From positions 186,001 through 250,000 of the forward strand of contig NZ_BAAAFG010000015.1 of assembly GCF_039523415.1 (NCBI RefSeq): a stretch of 64,000 bases of DNA, in the 5' to 3' direction. A program made the translations under genes and the position numbers. The notes beneath the pieces were generated by a model. The model searched no databases and was not told where the DNA came from. It saw nothing but the letters and a program-made list of their open reading frames with translations. This stretch comes from Gangjinia marincola (lineage in GTDB: Bacteria > Bacteroidota > Bacteroidia > Flavobacteriales > Flavobacteriaceae). Shown one piece after another: positions 1 to 8,731 of the stretch (its first letter is position 1; every line of letters starts with the position of its first letter).

Positions 1-1
1 A

Positions 2-1564
2 TCCCAGCACAAACTTGAGTTTAGAAATGACAACTTCTTTGTACGTGGGTATGTGACCGAAGATAGAGCGGGAGATTCGTATGATATGGTCTTTACAGGA
101 ATCAATATCAACCGCGCATGGAAGAGCGATCAGCAATGGTTCGGTGAATATATCCAAACTTTTGCTGGCGCAACATTAGGCGGTGCAACCGAAGATCAGG
201 CTCATGCCTTAGCGCGTGAAGCAGCAGATACAGGTAGATTAATCCCTGGAACACCAGAGTTTGAGCAAACCTTTAATGAAGTAATTGCCAATCCAGATTT
301 GAGTTCAGGATCTAGATTTCAGGATAATTCTAAGTTGTATCATGCAGATGTAAACTACAACTTTAGTCATTTAATTGATTTTGCTGAAATTCAAGTGGGC
401 GGATCGTTTAGAGAGTATGAGCTCAATTCGTTTGGAACTATTTATACTGATGCCGATGGTCCTATTAACTATAATGAAGTCGGGGTGTATACTCAAATTC
501 AAAAAAATGTGGACTTAGGGGACACCGCAGAGTTAAAGCTAACCGGTTCTGTTCGTTATGACAAATCAGAATTATTTGATGGTTTTTTCTCTCCCAGAGT
601 TTCTGCCGGAATTACCATTGCTGAAAATCATAACATCAGAGCTTCTTTCCAAACAGGATTTAGAAACCCAACTACACAGGATTTATTTATTGGTTTAGAT
701 GTAGGTAGAGCAATTCTAGTTGGTGGTGCCGAAGAAAATCTTGAACGTGAGTCAAGAATATTTGATGACATTAGTGCCCAAGGTCAAGCCATAAGCGGGC
801 AATCTTCTGTTGAACTTACAGGAACAAATGCATACAGGAACTCATTTTTGTCAACTGATGGTCAGCTAACAGTAGGTAATCCTAATCTGGCAACACCAGA
901 GCAAGTGACTTCTTTTGAGTTAGGTTATAGAGGAAAATTAGGAAAAATTACCGTAGATGCTTCGGCATATTATAATCAATATGATGATTTCTTATCGGCA
1001 CTAAATGTATTAGCACCTTACTACGGCACAGTAGACGCTGACGGTGATGGAGAAATCGATCCGGGAACAGATGCGCTTACAGCCATCGGCCTGGGAGATT
1101 TTCAAGTATATCAAGTCTACACTAACTCGGTAGCCGATGTGAATTCCTATGGCGGAGCCATTGGAGTAAATACTAAAGTACTGGGTGGTTTTGATTTAGG
1201 AGCTAATTATACCTACGCAAAATTAGATTTTGATCAGGAGAGTGATCCCGGATTCAGACCGCAATTCAATACGCCAGAGCATAAGGTTAAAGCTTCTTTT
1301 GGCCATACAGATTTATTTACAAATTTTGGGTTTAATGTTGCCTGGAGATGGAGCGATACGTACTTGTGGCAATCTCCTTTTGGAGACGGGCAAATCCCTT
1401 CTTTCAATGTGGTAGACGCACAAATTAATTATACCGTACCTAAAATCAAGTCTACCTTTAAATTAGGAGGATCCAATTTACTGGGTGATGAATACTTCAC
1501 CGCATTTGGAACTGGTTTTATTGGATCACAGTATTATGTTTCATGGACGATAAATAACTTTTAA
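2..1564 (+). CDS. TonB-dependent receptor, 5' end outside the window
   Basis: Outer-membrane TonB-dependent receptor that would import a bulky substrate using energy passed from TonB; the substrate is unknown. The frame is open from the first bases of the window, so the GTG at 53 is internal and only about 520 C-terminal residues are present. What remains is the beta-barrel: alternating aromatic and polar strands, motifs such as GFRNPTTQDLF and SFELGYRGKLGK, and a final strand ending in aromatic residues (WTINNF). The signal peptide, TonB box and plug lie upstream of the window. The SGNH lipoprotein gene starts 1 nt after the stop codon, so the two are probably one operon and may act as a receptor plus surface lipoprotein pair. 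The family is certain; the substrate is not. Confidence 0.93.
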   Translation, partial: SQHKLEFRNDNFFVRGYVTEDRAGDSYDMVFTGININRAWKSDQQWFGEYIQTFAGATLGGATEDQAHALAREAADTGRLIPGTPEFEQTFNEVIANPDLSSGSRFQDNSKLYHADVNYNFSHLIDFAEIQVGGSFREYELNSFGTIYTDADGPINYNEVGVYTQIQKNVDLGDTAELKLTGSVRYDKSELFDGFFSPRVSAGITIAENHNIRASFQTGFRNPTTQDLFIGLDVGRAILVGGAEENLERESRIFDDISAQGQAISGQSSVELTGTNAYRNSFLSTDGQLTVGNPNLATPEQVTSFELGYRGKLGKITVDASAYYNQYDDFLSALNVLAPYYGTVDADGDGEIDPGTDALTAIGLGDFQVYQVYTNSVADVNSYGGAIGVNTKVLGGFDLGANYTYAKLDFDQESDPGFRPQFNTPEHKVKASFGHTDLFTNFGFNVAWRWSDTYLWQSPFGDGQIPSFNVVDAQINYTVPKIKSTFKLGGSNLLGDEYFTAFGTGFIGSQYYVSWTINNF

Positions 1565-1565
1565 G

Positions 1566-3092
1566 ATGATAAAAATTAATTTAAAATATATAATACTCGG
1601 GATAAGTTTAATTACCGTTTTTAATTCTTGTGAAGACGATGATCCCATTATAGAAGTTCAAGAACCAAGACCTTCTCTTGTTGCGGGAGAAGCTGATTTT
1701 TCTACCTATGTTTCCTTAGGTAATTCGCTTACAGCAGGATTTAGTGACGGCGCATTATTTATAGCTTCCCAAGAAAATTCCTTACCTAATATATTATCAG
1801 CGCAATTTAGCTTGTTAAATGGACAGGGATTTAACCAACCGCTGACTAATGATAATTTTGGTGGTTTGGCAGTTGGTGGAACGCGAATTGTAGGGCCAAG
1901 ACTAGTTACAACTGGTGGTGCCCCGCAAAATCTTGAGGATGTAATAGGCCCTATCACAATAACTACAGATTTACTACAACCTCCAACTGGTCCTTTTAAC
2001 AACATGGGAGTTCCAGGTGCTAAGATTATGGACTTGACAAATGAAAATTTTGGTAATCTCGGAGCATTAGGGATTGGTGATGGCAATCCTTATTTTATTA
2101 GAATGGCATCTAGTCCTAATTCAACAGTATTGGAAGATGCGTTAGCACAACAGCCTACATTCTTTTCTCTTTGGATTGGAAATAATGATGTTTTGGGTTA
2201 TGCATTGGCTGGAGGGGACGAAAACGAAGATGAGATAACTGATCAATCAGAGTTTAGTTTAGAATATGAGGAGCTGATAACTTCTCTAACAGCCAATGGC
2301 GCAAAAGGTGTCGTAGCTAATATCCCGGATGTAACAACTATTCCGCATTTTACAACGGTGCCATGGAATGCAGTGCCTTTAGATGCAGCAACAGCAAATG
2401 CATTAAATACAGGATACGCAGCGTACAACGGAGGACTGCAACAAGCCCTTGTTGCATTAGAGGGAACAGGATTATTTACAGCAGAGGAGGTTCAAAAAAG
2501 GTTGATTAATTTCTCTGAAGGGCAGAATGCAGTAGTGATTATTGATGAAAATTTAACAGACTTAGGAGCTATAAATCCCGCATTTTCTGGACTGCTTCAA
2601 TTGAGACAAGCAACAGCTGAAGATCTTTTAGTGCTTCCGGTATCTTCAATCCTAGCAACCGGAGGGGGTACTGCCGTACCACTTGAGGATAGATGGGTAC
2701 TTACACCAGAGGAGCAAACCGAAATTGCGAATGCCACCATAGCATTTAATAACGTGATAGAATCAGCCGCCAGTCAGGCGGGACTTGCCTTTGTAGATGC
2801 TAATGGCATTTTGGAAGGAATCTTTAATCAAACCTATACAGGATTCGACATGGATGATGACGACGATGATTTTGATACAAGCGCAAGTAGTAGTTTTACG
2901 TTGACTTCAGATTTAGTAACCGGCGGAGCATTTTCATTAGATGGGGTTCACCCAACATCCAGAGGGTACGCGTTATTAGCAAACGAATTCTTAAGAGCGA
3001 TTGATAAAGCTTACGGAACAAATTTTGAAGCATCAGGATCATTTGTGAATATTGGGAATTATCCTACCAACTACTCTCCTACACTTCAATAA
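1566..3092 (+). CDS. SGNH/GDSL-family lipoprotein
   Basis: Predicted lipoprotein of 508 residues with an SGNH/GDSL hydrolase (esterase/lipase) fold. The signal peptide ends in a lipobox with Cys22. The conserved blocks are visible: nucleophile Ser54 in LGNSLTAGF, Asn207 in WIGNNDV, and the Asp459/His462 pair in DGVHPTSRGY. An acidic stretch of consecutive Asp residues lies before the last block and could bind metal or simply be a surface loop. It is directly coupled to the upstream TonB-dependent receptor (1 nt gap), which suggests it is a surface lipoprotein working on or near the receptor's substrate, possibly a lipid or ester. A terminator follows at 3119. The hydrolase family is well supported; the substrate is not known. 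Confidence 0.88.
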   Translation: MIKINLKYIILGISLITVFNSCEDDDPIIEVQEPRPSLVAGEADFSTYVSLGNSLTAGFSDGALFIASQENSLPNILSAQFSLLNGQGFNQPLTNDNFGGLAVGGTRIVGPRLVTTGGAPQNLEDVIGPITITTDLLQPPTGPFNNMGVPGAKIMDLTNENFGNLGALGIGDGNPYFIRMASSPNSTVLEDALAQQPTFFSLWIGNNDVLGYALAGGDENEDEITDQSEFSLEYEELITSLTANGAKGVVANIPDVTTIPHFTTVPWNAVPLDAATANALNTGYAAYNGGLQQALVALEGTGLFTAEEVQKRLINFSEGQNAVVIIDENLTDLGAINPAFSGLLQLRQATAEDLLVLPVSSILATGGGTAVPLEDRWVLTPEEQTEIANATIAFNNVIESAASQAGLAFVDANGILEGIFNQTYTGFDMDDDDDDFDTSASSSFTLTSDLVTGGAFSLDGVHPTSRGYALLANEFLRAIDKAYGTNFEASGSFVNIGNYPTNYSPTLQ

Positions 3093-3118
3093 ATTTTTCA
3101 TTAACCAACCAAATACGA

Positions 3119-3148
3119 AAAGCGTTTCTTTAAAGAAGCGCTTTTTTT
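3119..3148 (+). terminator. Rho-independent terminator after the receptor/lipoprotein pair
   Basis: A 26-nt inverted repeat (AAAGCGTTTCTT / AAGAAGCGCTTT, with one G-T pair per arm) is followed by a run of T. It lies 27 nt after the SGNH gene and separates it from the atpD promoter. Confidence 0.85.
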
Positions 3149-3245
3149 AATGCAAAATTTCAACGGTGTTTTATACCATTGAGAGGTTAAAAATTCTTGA
3201 GTAAAAAATATCAATTTCCGATATAAGAAATACGATTTAAAAACA

Positions 3246-3253
3246 TATCTTTG
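3246..3253 (+). promoter_or_regulatory. -7 box of the atpDC promoter
   Basis: TATCTTTG matches the Bacteroidota -7 consensus TAnnTTTG and lies 71 nt before the atpD start. No convincing TTG -33 element is seen at the usual spacing. A second TATTTG-like string occurs at 3273. Confidence 0.6.
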
Positions 3254-3324
3254 CAGCCGAAAAATCAGCGCATATTTGCACGCGCAACACATTGATAATA
3301 AACGAATACTTAAAGAATTAGATA

Positions 3325-4836
3325 ATGTCTAAAGTTACAGGTAAAGTTTCTCAAGTTATTGGCCCTGTGGTTGATGTTGTATTCAACGCAGAAAATGCTA
3401 TTCTACCTAACATCTATGATTCATTAGAGATTACACGTGAAGATGGCTCTATTTTGGTGCTTGAAGTACAATCTCATATCGGTGAAAATACGGTGAGAAC
3501 CATCTCAATGGATTCTACTGATGGATTAAGTCGTGGAGTAGATGCAGTTGCAACAGGTGCACCAATCAAAATGCCCATTGGAGATGATATTTACGGTCGT
3601 CTTTTTAACGTAACCGGTGATGCAATTGATGGTATGGCAAACCTGCCTAAAACAGGAGATGATGGGATGTCTATTCACAGAGCTGCACCTAAATTTGAAG
3701 ACTTATCTACATCTACTGAAGTTTTATTCACCGGGATCAAAGTCATCGATCTGATTGAACCTTATTCAAAAGGGGGGAAAATTGGTCTTTTTGGTGGTGC
3801 CGGAGTAGGTAAAACCGTATTGATTCAAGAATTGATTAATAATATCGCTAAAGGTCACGGCGGACTTTCAGTGTTTGCAGGAGTTGGAGAGCGTACACGT
3901 GAAGGAAATGACTTATTGCGTGAAATGCTGGAGTCTGGTATTATAAAATACGGCGATGACTTTATGCATTCCATGGAAGAAGGCGGATGGGATCTTTCTA
4001 AGGTAGATAAAGAGGCCATGAAAGAATCTAAGGCAACCTTTGTGTTTGGTCAAATGAACGAACCCCCTGGAGCACGTGCACGTGTAGCACTCTCTGGATT
4101 AACGATTGCAGAATATTTTAGAGATGGAGCAGGTGAAGGTCAAGGGAAAGACGTACTTTTCTTTGTTGATAATATTTTTAGATTTACGCAGGCAGGATCT
4201 GAAGTTTCTGCATTATTAGGACGTATGCCTTCTGCGGTAGGTTATCAGCCTACATTAGCAACAGAGATGGGTGCGATGCAGGAGCGAATCACCTCAACAA
4301 AACGCGGTTCTATTACCTCTGTACAGGCAGTATATGTTCCTGCAGATGATTTAACAGATCCCGCGCCGGCAACAACCTTTGCTCACCTTGATGCAACTAC
4401 AGTACTTTCTCGTAAAATTGCAGAACTAGGTATTTATCCCGCCGTAGATCCATTGGACTCAACGTCCAGAATTCTATCAGCTGATATCTTGGGAGATGAA
4501 CATTATGATTGTGCTCAACGTGTTAAAGAACTCTTACAGCGTTATAAAGAACTACAAGATATCATTGCCATTCTTGGAATGGAAGAATTGTCTGAAGAGG
4601 ATAAGCTTGCTGTTTCACGCGCAAGACGTGTACAACGTTTCTTGTCTCAGCCGTTCCACGTAGCTGAACAATTTACAGGACTTAAGGGTGTGTTAGTAGA
4701 TATTAAAGATACTATCAAAGGGTTTAATATGATTATGGATGGTGAGTTAGATCATCTTCCAGAAGCTGCTTTTAACCTTAAAGGAACTATTGAAGAAGCG
4801 ATTGAAGCAGGTGAGAAAATGCTTGCTGAAGCCTAA
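3325..4836 (+). CDS. atpD: F1F0 ATP synthase subunit beta
   Basis: Catalytic beta subunit of the F1 part of ATP synthase (503 residues), making ATP on the cytoplasmic face of the inner membrane. The Walker A motif GGAGVGKT is at residues 157-164, and later signatures include GERTREGNDL, QMNEPPGAR and DPLDSTSR. An insertion rich in charged residues lies just before QMNEPPGAR (around GDDFMHSMEEGGWDLSKVDK). It makes the protein about 40 residues longer than the E. coli subunit, as is usual in Bacteroidota. The gene is followed by atpC only. The other ATP synthase genes are not in this window, which agrees with the split atp operon of this phylum. Identity is certain. Confidence 0.99.
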   Translation: MSKVTGKVSQVIGPVVDVVFNAENAILPNIYDSLEITREDGSILVLEVQSHIGENTVRTISMDSTDGLSRGVDAVATGAPIKMPIGDDIYGRLFNVTGDAIDGMANLPKTGDDGMSIHRAAPKFEDLSTSTEVLFTGIKVIDLIEPYSKGGKIGLFGGAGVGKTVLIQELINNIAKGHGGLSVFAGVGERTREGNDLLREMLESGIIKYGDDFMHSMEEGGWDLSKVDKEAMKESKATFVFGQMNEPPGARARVALSGLTIAEYFRDGAGEGQGKDVLFFVDNIFRFTQAGSEVSALLGRMPSAVGYQPTLATEMGAMQERITSTKRGSITSVQAVYVPADDLTDPAPATTFAHLDATTVLSRKIAELGIYPAVDPLDSTSRILSADILGDEHYDCAQRVKELLQRYKELQDIIAILGMEELSEEDKLAVSRARRVQRFLSQPFHVAEQFTGLKGVLVDIKDTIKGFNMIMDGELDHLPEAAFNLKGTIEEAIEAGEKMLAEA

Positions 4837-4838
4837 TA

Positions 4839-4906
4839 ATTAGTTTAGAGTTAGAGCTATGAGTTAAGAATTACTCATAACTCATAACTTGTGACTCATA
4901 ACTTGA
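4839..4906 (+). repeat. Short repeats in the atpD-atpC spacer
   Basis: The 75-nt spacer is built from copies of an ACTCATAACT-like unit (three near 4874-4905) and an inverted partner, TATGAGTTA near 4859. A hairpin with arms of about 9 nt is possible. No function is assigned. Confidence 0.6.
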
Positions 4907-4911
4907 AAAGC

Positions 4912-5187
4912 ATGTATTTAGAAATTGTAAGTCCAGAACGAGTTTTATTAAGTGCCGAAATAACTTCGGTTACTGTACCGGGTGTGGATGGTGAGTTTCA
5001 ACTATTGAATAACCACGCGCCAATTATTTCATTGTTGAATGAAGGTACCGTAAAAGTTTCAGGAAATATAACCCTAACCGAAGAGAACGAAGCTCTTTTT
5101 ACAAAAAAAGGAGATCAGTTAATGCACGACATTAAGGGCGGAGTTATTGAATTAAAAGACAACAAAATTATTATCCTTGCAGATTAA
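4912..5187 (+). CDS. atpC: F1F0 ATP synthase subunit epsilon
   Basis: Epsilon subunit of F1 ATP synthase, the small rotor protein that couples gamma to the c-ring and can inhibit ATP hydrolysis. The ATG at 4912 gives 91 residues starting MYLEIVSPERVLLS, which fits the family start; an upstream GTG at 4891 lies within the spacer repeats and is unlikely. The N-terminal beta-sandwich is complete (VTVPGVDGEFQLLNNHAPIIS). The long C-terminal helical hairpin of the E. coli protein appears to be absent, as is common in Bacteroidota. It follows atpD after 75 nt and is followed by a terminator. Confidence 0.95.
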   Translation: MYLEIVSPERVLLSAEITSVTVPGVDGEFQLLNNHAPIISLLNEGTVKVSGNITLTEENEALFTKKGDQLMHDIKGGVIELKDNKIIILAD

Positions 5188-5208
5188 TAGACAAATAAAG
5201 CGTACCGT

Positions 5209-5242
5209 AAAATCCTGATTCTTCACCGAATTGGGATTTTTT
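5209..5242 (+). terminator. Terminator after atpC
   Basis: A 13-bp stem with two G-T pairs (AAAATCCTGATTC / GAATTGGGATTTT) and a 6-nt loop, followed by T residues. It lies 22 nt after atpC, between atpC and the convergent nhaA. Confidence 0.8.
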
Positions 5243-5360
5243 ATTTAATGAGGTATTCTTAAGGTTTGACATTCAACTGCAAAAGAACTTAACACTAAAC
5301 TTCTACTTGCAAGTTCTGCAAGGCAAATACGGTTAGATGGACTTTACAAAAGTTTGATTT

Positions 5361-6713
5361 CTACTCCTCTTCTCCCATAATATCTTCTTCAGGATCATTT
5401 TTTGCTTGTCCTTTTTTTGAAGAAAATCTAACAATTAGAAAACCGGTCAACCCGGCAATAAACGAAGTAATTAAAATTGAAAACTTAGCGGCTGTCAATA
5501 ACGCCTCATCATCAAACGCGAGGTTCGCGATAAATATTGACATCGTAAATCCTAAACCACCTAATACTGCAATTCCAATAATTTGAGTGAAATTTACATT
5601 TTGAGGTAGTTTGGCAATATTTGTTTTTACAGCTATCCATGAAAACAAGGAAATTCCTATGGCTTTACCTACAATAAGCGCCACACCAATTTGATAAATA
5701 ATAGGAATATTTTCACCAATACTACTAGCCTTGATAATAATTCCCGCATTAGCAAGAGCAAAAAGCGGCATGATCAAATAGGACACATAATCTTCAAGGC
5801 GATGTTCTACCCGCTGCATGGGGGGGATTACTTTACTACCAAGTTTTCTCAAACGTTCAGAGGCGTGAACCTCCTCAGACATTAAAACATTTTTTTGTTG
5901 AAGCTTATTTTCTTTATTGGTTAAGGTATTAATACTACTTTCAATGTTGTCAAAGAAATTAGCAAGTTTGCTGTTTCTTTTGGAAGGAATTGTCATGGCA
6001 ATTAATACTCCGGCAATAGTTGCGTGTACCCCAGATTTTAAAAACATAAACCAAATAACGATTCCTATTACGAACCAGATTAACGTAGAATAGTATTTTT
6101 TTCTGCCCAGTATTCCCAGAATCAGTAAAAGACCACCGGCAATCCCTAAATACATCCATGAAATATTACCACTATAAAATATCGCAATGATTAATACGGC
6201 AATGATATCATCTACAATGGCAAAAGCAGTTAAAAATACTTTTAATCCTAAAGGAACACGATCTCCTAATAATTGTAAAATTCCTAGCGTAAAAGCGATA
6301 TCTGTAGCTAATGGGACTCCCCAGCCATCGCTCCCCTCTCCACCTCCATTGAGAATAAAAAATATGCTTAGTGGGATGACTACACCACCAACCGCCGCAA
6401 AAATTGGAAGCGCCGCTTTTGTAAAGGTTTTTAACTCACCTGCTAATACCTCCCGTTTTATTTCAAGACCCACATATAAAAAAAAGATCGCCATCAAACC
6501 ATCATTAATCCAATGGTGTAAGGTTTTTGAAAGGTTGTAGGGAGTATCTTCAAATCCCAGAGAAAGTTTCATTTCCCATAGATGCTTATAACTTTCAGAA
6601 AAAGGAGAATTTGCCCAGACTAACGCTGCGACCGTGGCAAATAGCAGTAAAAAACTCCCTAGTGCCGAAGAATTAATTAGTTTTTCAAAGGGGGACGCAA
6701 TTTGTTTGAGCAT
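5361..6713 (-). CDS. nhaA: Na+/H+ antiporter NhaA
   Basis: Inner-membrane antiporter that exports Na+ in exchange for protons, for salt and pH homeostasis (450 residues, about 12 membrane segments). The paired aspartates of the ion site are visible at 168-169 in LTAFAIVDDI, and the upstream Asp138 lies in PLATDIAFTLG. The region around residues 258-310 is a hydrophilic insert (SSINTLTNKENKLQQKN) typical of the longer Bacteroidota NhaA proteins. The C-terminal tail is acidic. It stands alone, divergent from the biotin genes. Sodium export fits a marine habitat. Identity is secure. Confidence 0.96.
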   Translation of the reverse strand: MLKQIASPFEKLINSSALGSFLLLFATVAALVWANSPFSESYKHLWEMKLSLGFEDTPYNLSKTLHHWINDGLMAIFFLYVGLEIKREVLAGELKTFTKAALPIFAAVGGVVIPLSIFFILNGGGEGSDGWGVPLATDIAFTLGILQLLGDRVPLGLKVFLTAFAIVDDIIAVLIIAIFYSGNISWMYLGIAGGLLLILGILGRKKYYSTLIWFVIGIVIWFMFLKSGVHATIAGVLIAMTIPSKRNSKLANFFDNIESSINTLTNKENKLQQKNVLMSEEVHASERLRKLGSKVIPPMQRVEHRLEDYVSYLIMPLFALANAGIIIKASSIGENIPIIYQIGVALIVGKAIGISLFSWIAVKTNIAKLPQNVNFTQIIGIAVLGGLGFTMSIFIANLAFDDEALLTAAKFSILITSFIAGLTGFLIVRFSSKKGQAKNDPEEDIMGEEE

Positions 6714-6813
6714 GGAGGAAAGTTAATTTTTCTTTCTTCCGCTTCAAACGAATTACAAGTAGTTTAACACATTACGTTCAAACAAGATGTCATCAAATAG
6801 CTTCTGTCTTTAG

Positions 6814-6821
6814 TATATTTG
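6814..6821 (+). promoter_or_regulatory. -7 box of the bioFDA operon, almost touching the start codon
   Basis: TATATTTG is a perfect TAnnTTTG box and ends only 6 nt before the bioF ATG at 6828. If transcription begins about 5-7 nt after the box, the mRNA is leaderless or nearly so. No clear -33 TTG and no obvious BirA-type operator were seen nearby. Confidence 0.55.
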
Positions 6822-6827
6822 CCTACC

Positions 6828-8102
6828 ATGTTTCCTAAAAAACTTCAACGTAAAATTGACCAACGTACCATGCAAGATGCCCTACGTTCTTTGGGAAAAC
6901 GCTCAGTTCATGTTGATTTTTGCTCAAATGACTATTTGGGATTTTCTGGTGACAAGGAAATTGCACAAAAGGCACATCATCTTTTGCGTAAAAAAGATAT
7001 TGTACAAAATGGTGCTACAGGATCCAGGCTGCTTAGCGGAAACCACATCTTATATAATGAGGTAGAAAAATATCTTAGTAAAGTACATCAAGCTGATGCT
7101 ACATTAATTTTTAATTCGGGTTATGATGCTAACCTGGGATTTTTTGGAGCAGTTCCGCAGCGTGGAGATATCATTCTATATGACGAACTTATTCACGCCA
7201 GTATTCGCGATGGTATCCAAATGAGTAACGCAAAATCCTATAAGTTCTCGCATAATAATGCGGAAGATTTAGCGCGTAAACTAAAGAAATTTAGGCTTAA
7301 AACTAACCTTACAACTGCTACAGAAATCCAAGAAAAATCAATTCATCATAACACTGAAAACCTTGAAAAAGATAATTTTGAAGAGCTTACACTGAGCCAA
7401 ATCGAAGAGCCTGCAATAAGCATAGTCGAAGTACCCGTACTGAGCGGAGTCGAAGTATACGTCGTTACAGAATCTGTTTTCTCTATGGATGGGGACTCTC
7501 CAGATCTTGTCGCGTTTTCAAAGCTGTGTAATGAATATTACGCGCATTTAGTCGTTGATGAAGCTCATGCTGTGGGAGTTTTTGATAATGGTTTGGTGCA
7601 ACACTACAATCTACATCAGGATATTTTTGCTCGCATCATCACGTTTGGAAAAGCCCTTGGTTCTCATGGTGCAGCCGTTTTGGGGTCAGCCGACTTAATT
7701 ACCTACCTTATTAATTTTTCCCGAAGTTTTATCTATACTACTGCTCTTCCGCCACATACGCTGGCAACAATTAAAGCTGCATATCATAAACTAGAAACAT
7801 CTGCAGCGTCGCAAAAGCTACATCAAAATATAGCAATCTTTCAGGATCAAATAAAAAAAAATAAGCTGCAGGGAGTCTATATACAGAGCAACTCTGCCAT
7901 TCAAACTATTGTCATTTCTGGGAATAAAGAAGTAAAAGAGGCTGCCAGCTACCTTCAACGTAATAACTTTGAAGTTAGTCCAATTTTATCTCCAACGGTT
8001 CCCAAGGGAAAAGAACGACTGCGATTTTGCTTACACTCCTATAATACGCAAGAAGAAATTGCCACAGTTCTATCGTTACTAGCTACTTTTGTGAGAACAT
8101 GA
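6828..8102 (+). CDS. bioF: 8-amino-7-oxononanoate synthase, with an internal insertion
   Basis: PLP-dependent enzyme joining pimeloyl thioester and alanine to make KAPA, the first step of biotin ring assembly. The ATG at 6828 gives 424 residues starting MFPKKLQRKIDQR; a TTG 9 nt upstream overlaps the -7 box and is less likely. Family motifs are FCSNDYLGF, GATGSRLLSGN, VVDEAHAVGVFD and the PLP lysine K275 in ITFGKALGSHGA. Residues about 158-210 are extra compared with usual BioF (about 380 residues). They lie between HNNAEDLARKLKK and VYVVTESVFSMDGD and are encoded partly by a dispersed DNA repeat. The insertion is in frame and all catalytic motifs are intact. The 3' end overlaps bioD by 4 nt. 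Confidence 0.95.
   Translation: MFPKKLQRKIDQRTMQDALRSLGKRSVHVDFCSNDYLGFSGDKEIAQKAHHLLRKKDIVQNGATGSRLLSGNHILYNEVEKYLSKVHQADATLIFNSGYDANLGFFGAVPQRGDIILYDELIHASIRDGIQMSNAKSYKFSHNNAEDLARKLKKFRLKTNLTTATEIQEKSIHHNTENLEKDNFEELTLSQIEEPAISIVEVPVLSGVEVYVVTESVFSMDGDSPDLVAFSKLCNEYYAHLVVDEAHAVGVFDNGLVQHYNLHQDIFARIITFGKALGSHGAAVLGSADLITYLINFSRSFIYTTALPPHTLATIKAAYHKLETSAASQKLHQNIAIFQDQIKKNKLQGVYIQSNSAIQTIVISGNKEVKEAASYLQRNNFEVSPILSPTVPKGKERLRFCLHSYNTQEEIATVLSLLATFVRT
7391..7457 (+). repeat. Short dispersed repeat units inside bioF
   Basis: ACTGAGCCAAATCGAAG (7391-7407) and ACTGAGCGGAGTCGAAGT (7439-7456) are imperfect copies of one unit, with a partial copy CATAGTCGAAGTAC (7421-7434) between them. A reverse-complement relative lies after bioB at 13043-13060. 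Together they encode part of the bioF insertion. Confidence 0.7.
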
Positions 8103-8731
8103 CCAAACACACCTTTTTTATTACAGGAATCTCAACCGATGTTGGCAAAACGTTAGTTTCTGCGATCATTACAGAAGCACTCCAAGCCGATTACTTTAAG
8201 CCTGTACAAGCTGGGGATATCGAACATGGAGATAAAGAACACGTTGAAAAACTAATTTCAAATGCTAAAACAACAATACATTCTAATGCATTTGAATTAC
8301 AAACACCCATGAGCCCTCATGCGGCTGCCACAATTGATGGTATCGCATTGAGCGTAAACGACATTAATCGTCCAAAAACAAATAACCATTTGGTGGTGGA
8401 AGGTGCCGGCGGACTTTTAGTCCCTCTTAATGAAACCGAAACCATTACAGATTTAATTAAGCCTACAGATAATGTCATTATTGTCTCCAGGCATTATTTA
8501 GGAAGTATTAACCACACCCTATTAACGGTGGAGGCGCTCAAGCAACGAAAGTTAACCGTACGCGGGATCATATTTAGCGGTAACGAACATCCTACCACTG
8601 AGCATATTATCAAAAAAATGACCGGTCTACCCATTATTGGTCGAGTAGATGATGAGCCTTATGTTGATTCACATGTGGTTCTTGAATATGCTGAGCGCTG
8701 GAGAAAAAATTTACAGAAACTTAGTTCATGA
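8099..8731 (+). CDS. bioD: Dethiobiotin synthase
   Basis: ATP-dependent enzyme that closes the ureido ring of dethiobiotin from DAPA and CO2 (210 residues). The P-loop is at the N-terminus (GISTDVGKTLVSA), followed by YFKPVQAGD and the conserved VVEGAGGLLVPLN. The start overlaps the bioF stop by 4 nt (ATGA) and the stop overlaps the bioA start in the same way, so the three genes are translationally coupled. Length and motifs match the family. Confidence 0.96.
   Translation: MTKHTFFITGISTDVGKTLVSAIITEALQADYFKPVQAGDIEHGDKEHVEKLISNAKTTIHSNAFELQTPMSPHAAATIDGIALSVNDINRPKTNNHLVVEGAGGLLVPLNETETITDLIKPTDNVIIVSRHYLGSINHTLLTVEALKQRKLTVRGIIFSGNEHPTTEHIIKKMTGLPIIGRVDDEPYVDSHVVLEYAERWRKNLQKLSS

Noticed and set aside
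1706..2086. 126-codon minus-strand frame inside the SGNH lipoprotein gene
   Set aside because: Antisense shadow: the plus frame has a lipobox and all SGNH motifs, while the minus product has none.
3101..3292. 63-codon frame on the minus strand before atpD
   Set aside because: It runs through the terminator at 3119 and the atpD -7 box, has low-complexity composition and no recognisable motif.
6187..6540. 117-codon plus-strand frame inside nhaA
   Set aside because: Antisense shadow of a membrane protein gene; the product is Pro/Ser/Lys rich without any domain.
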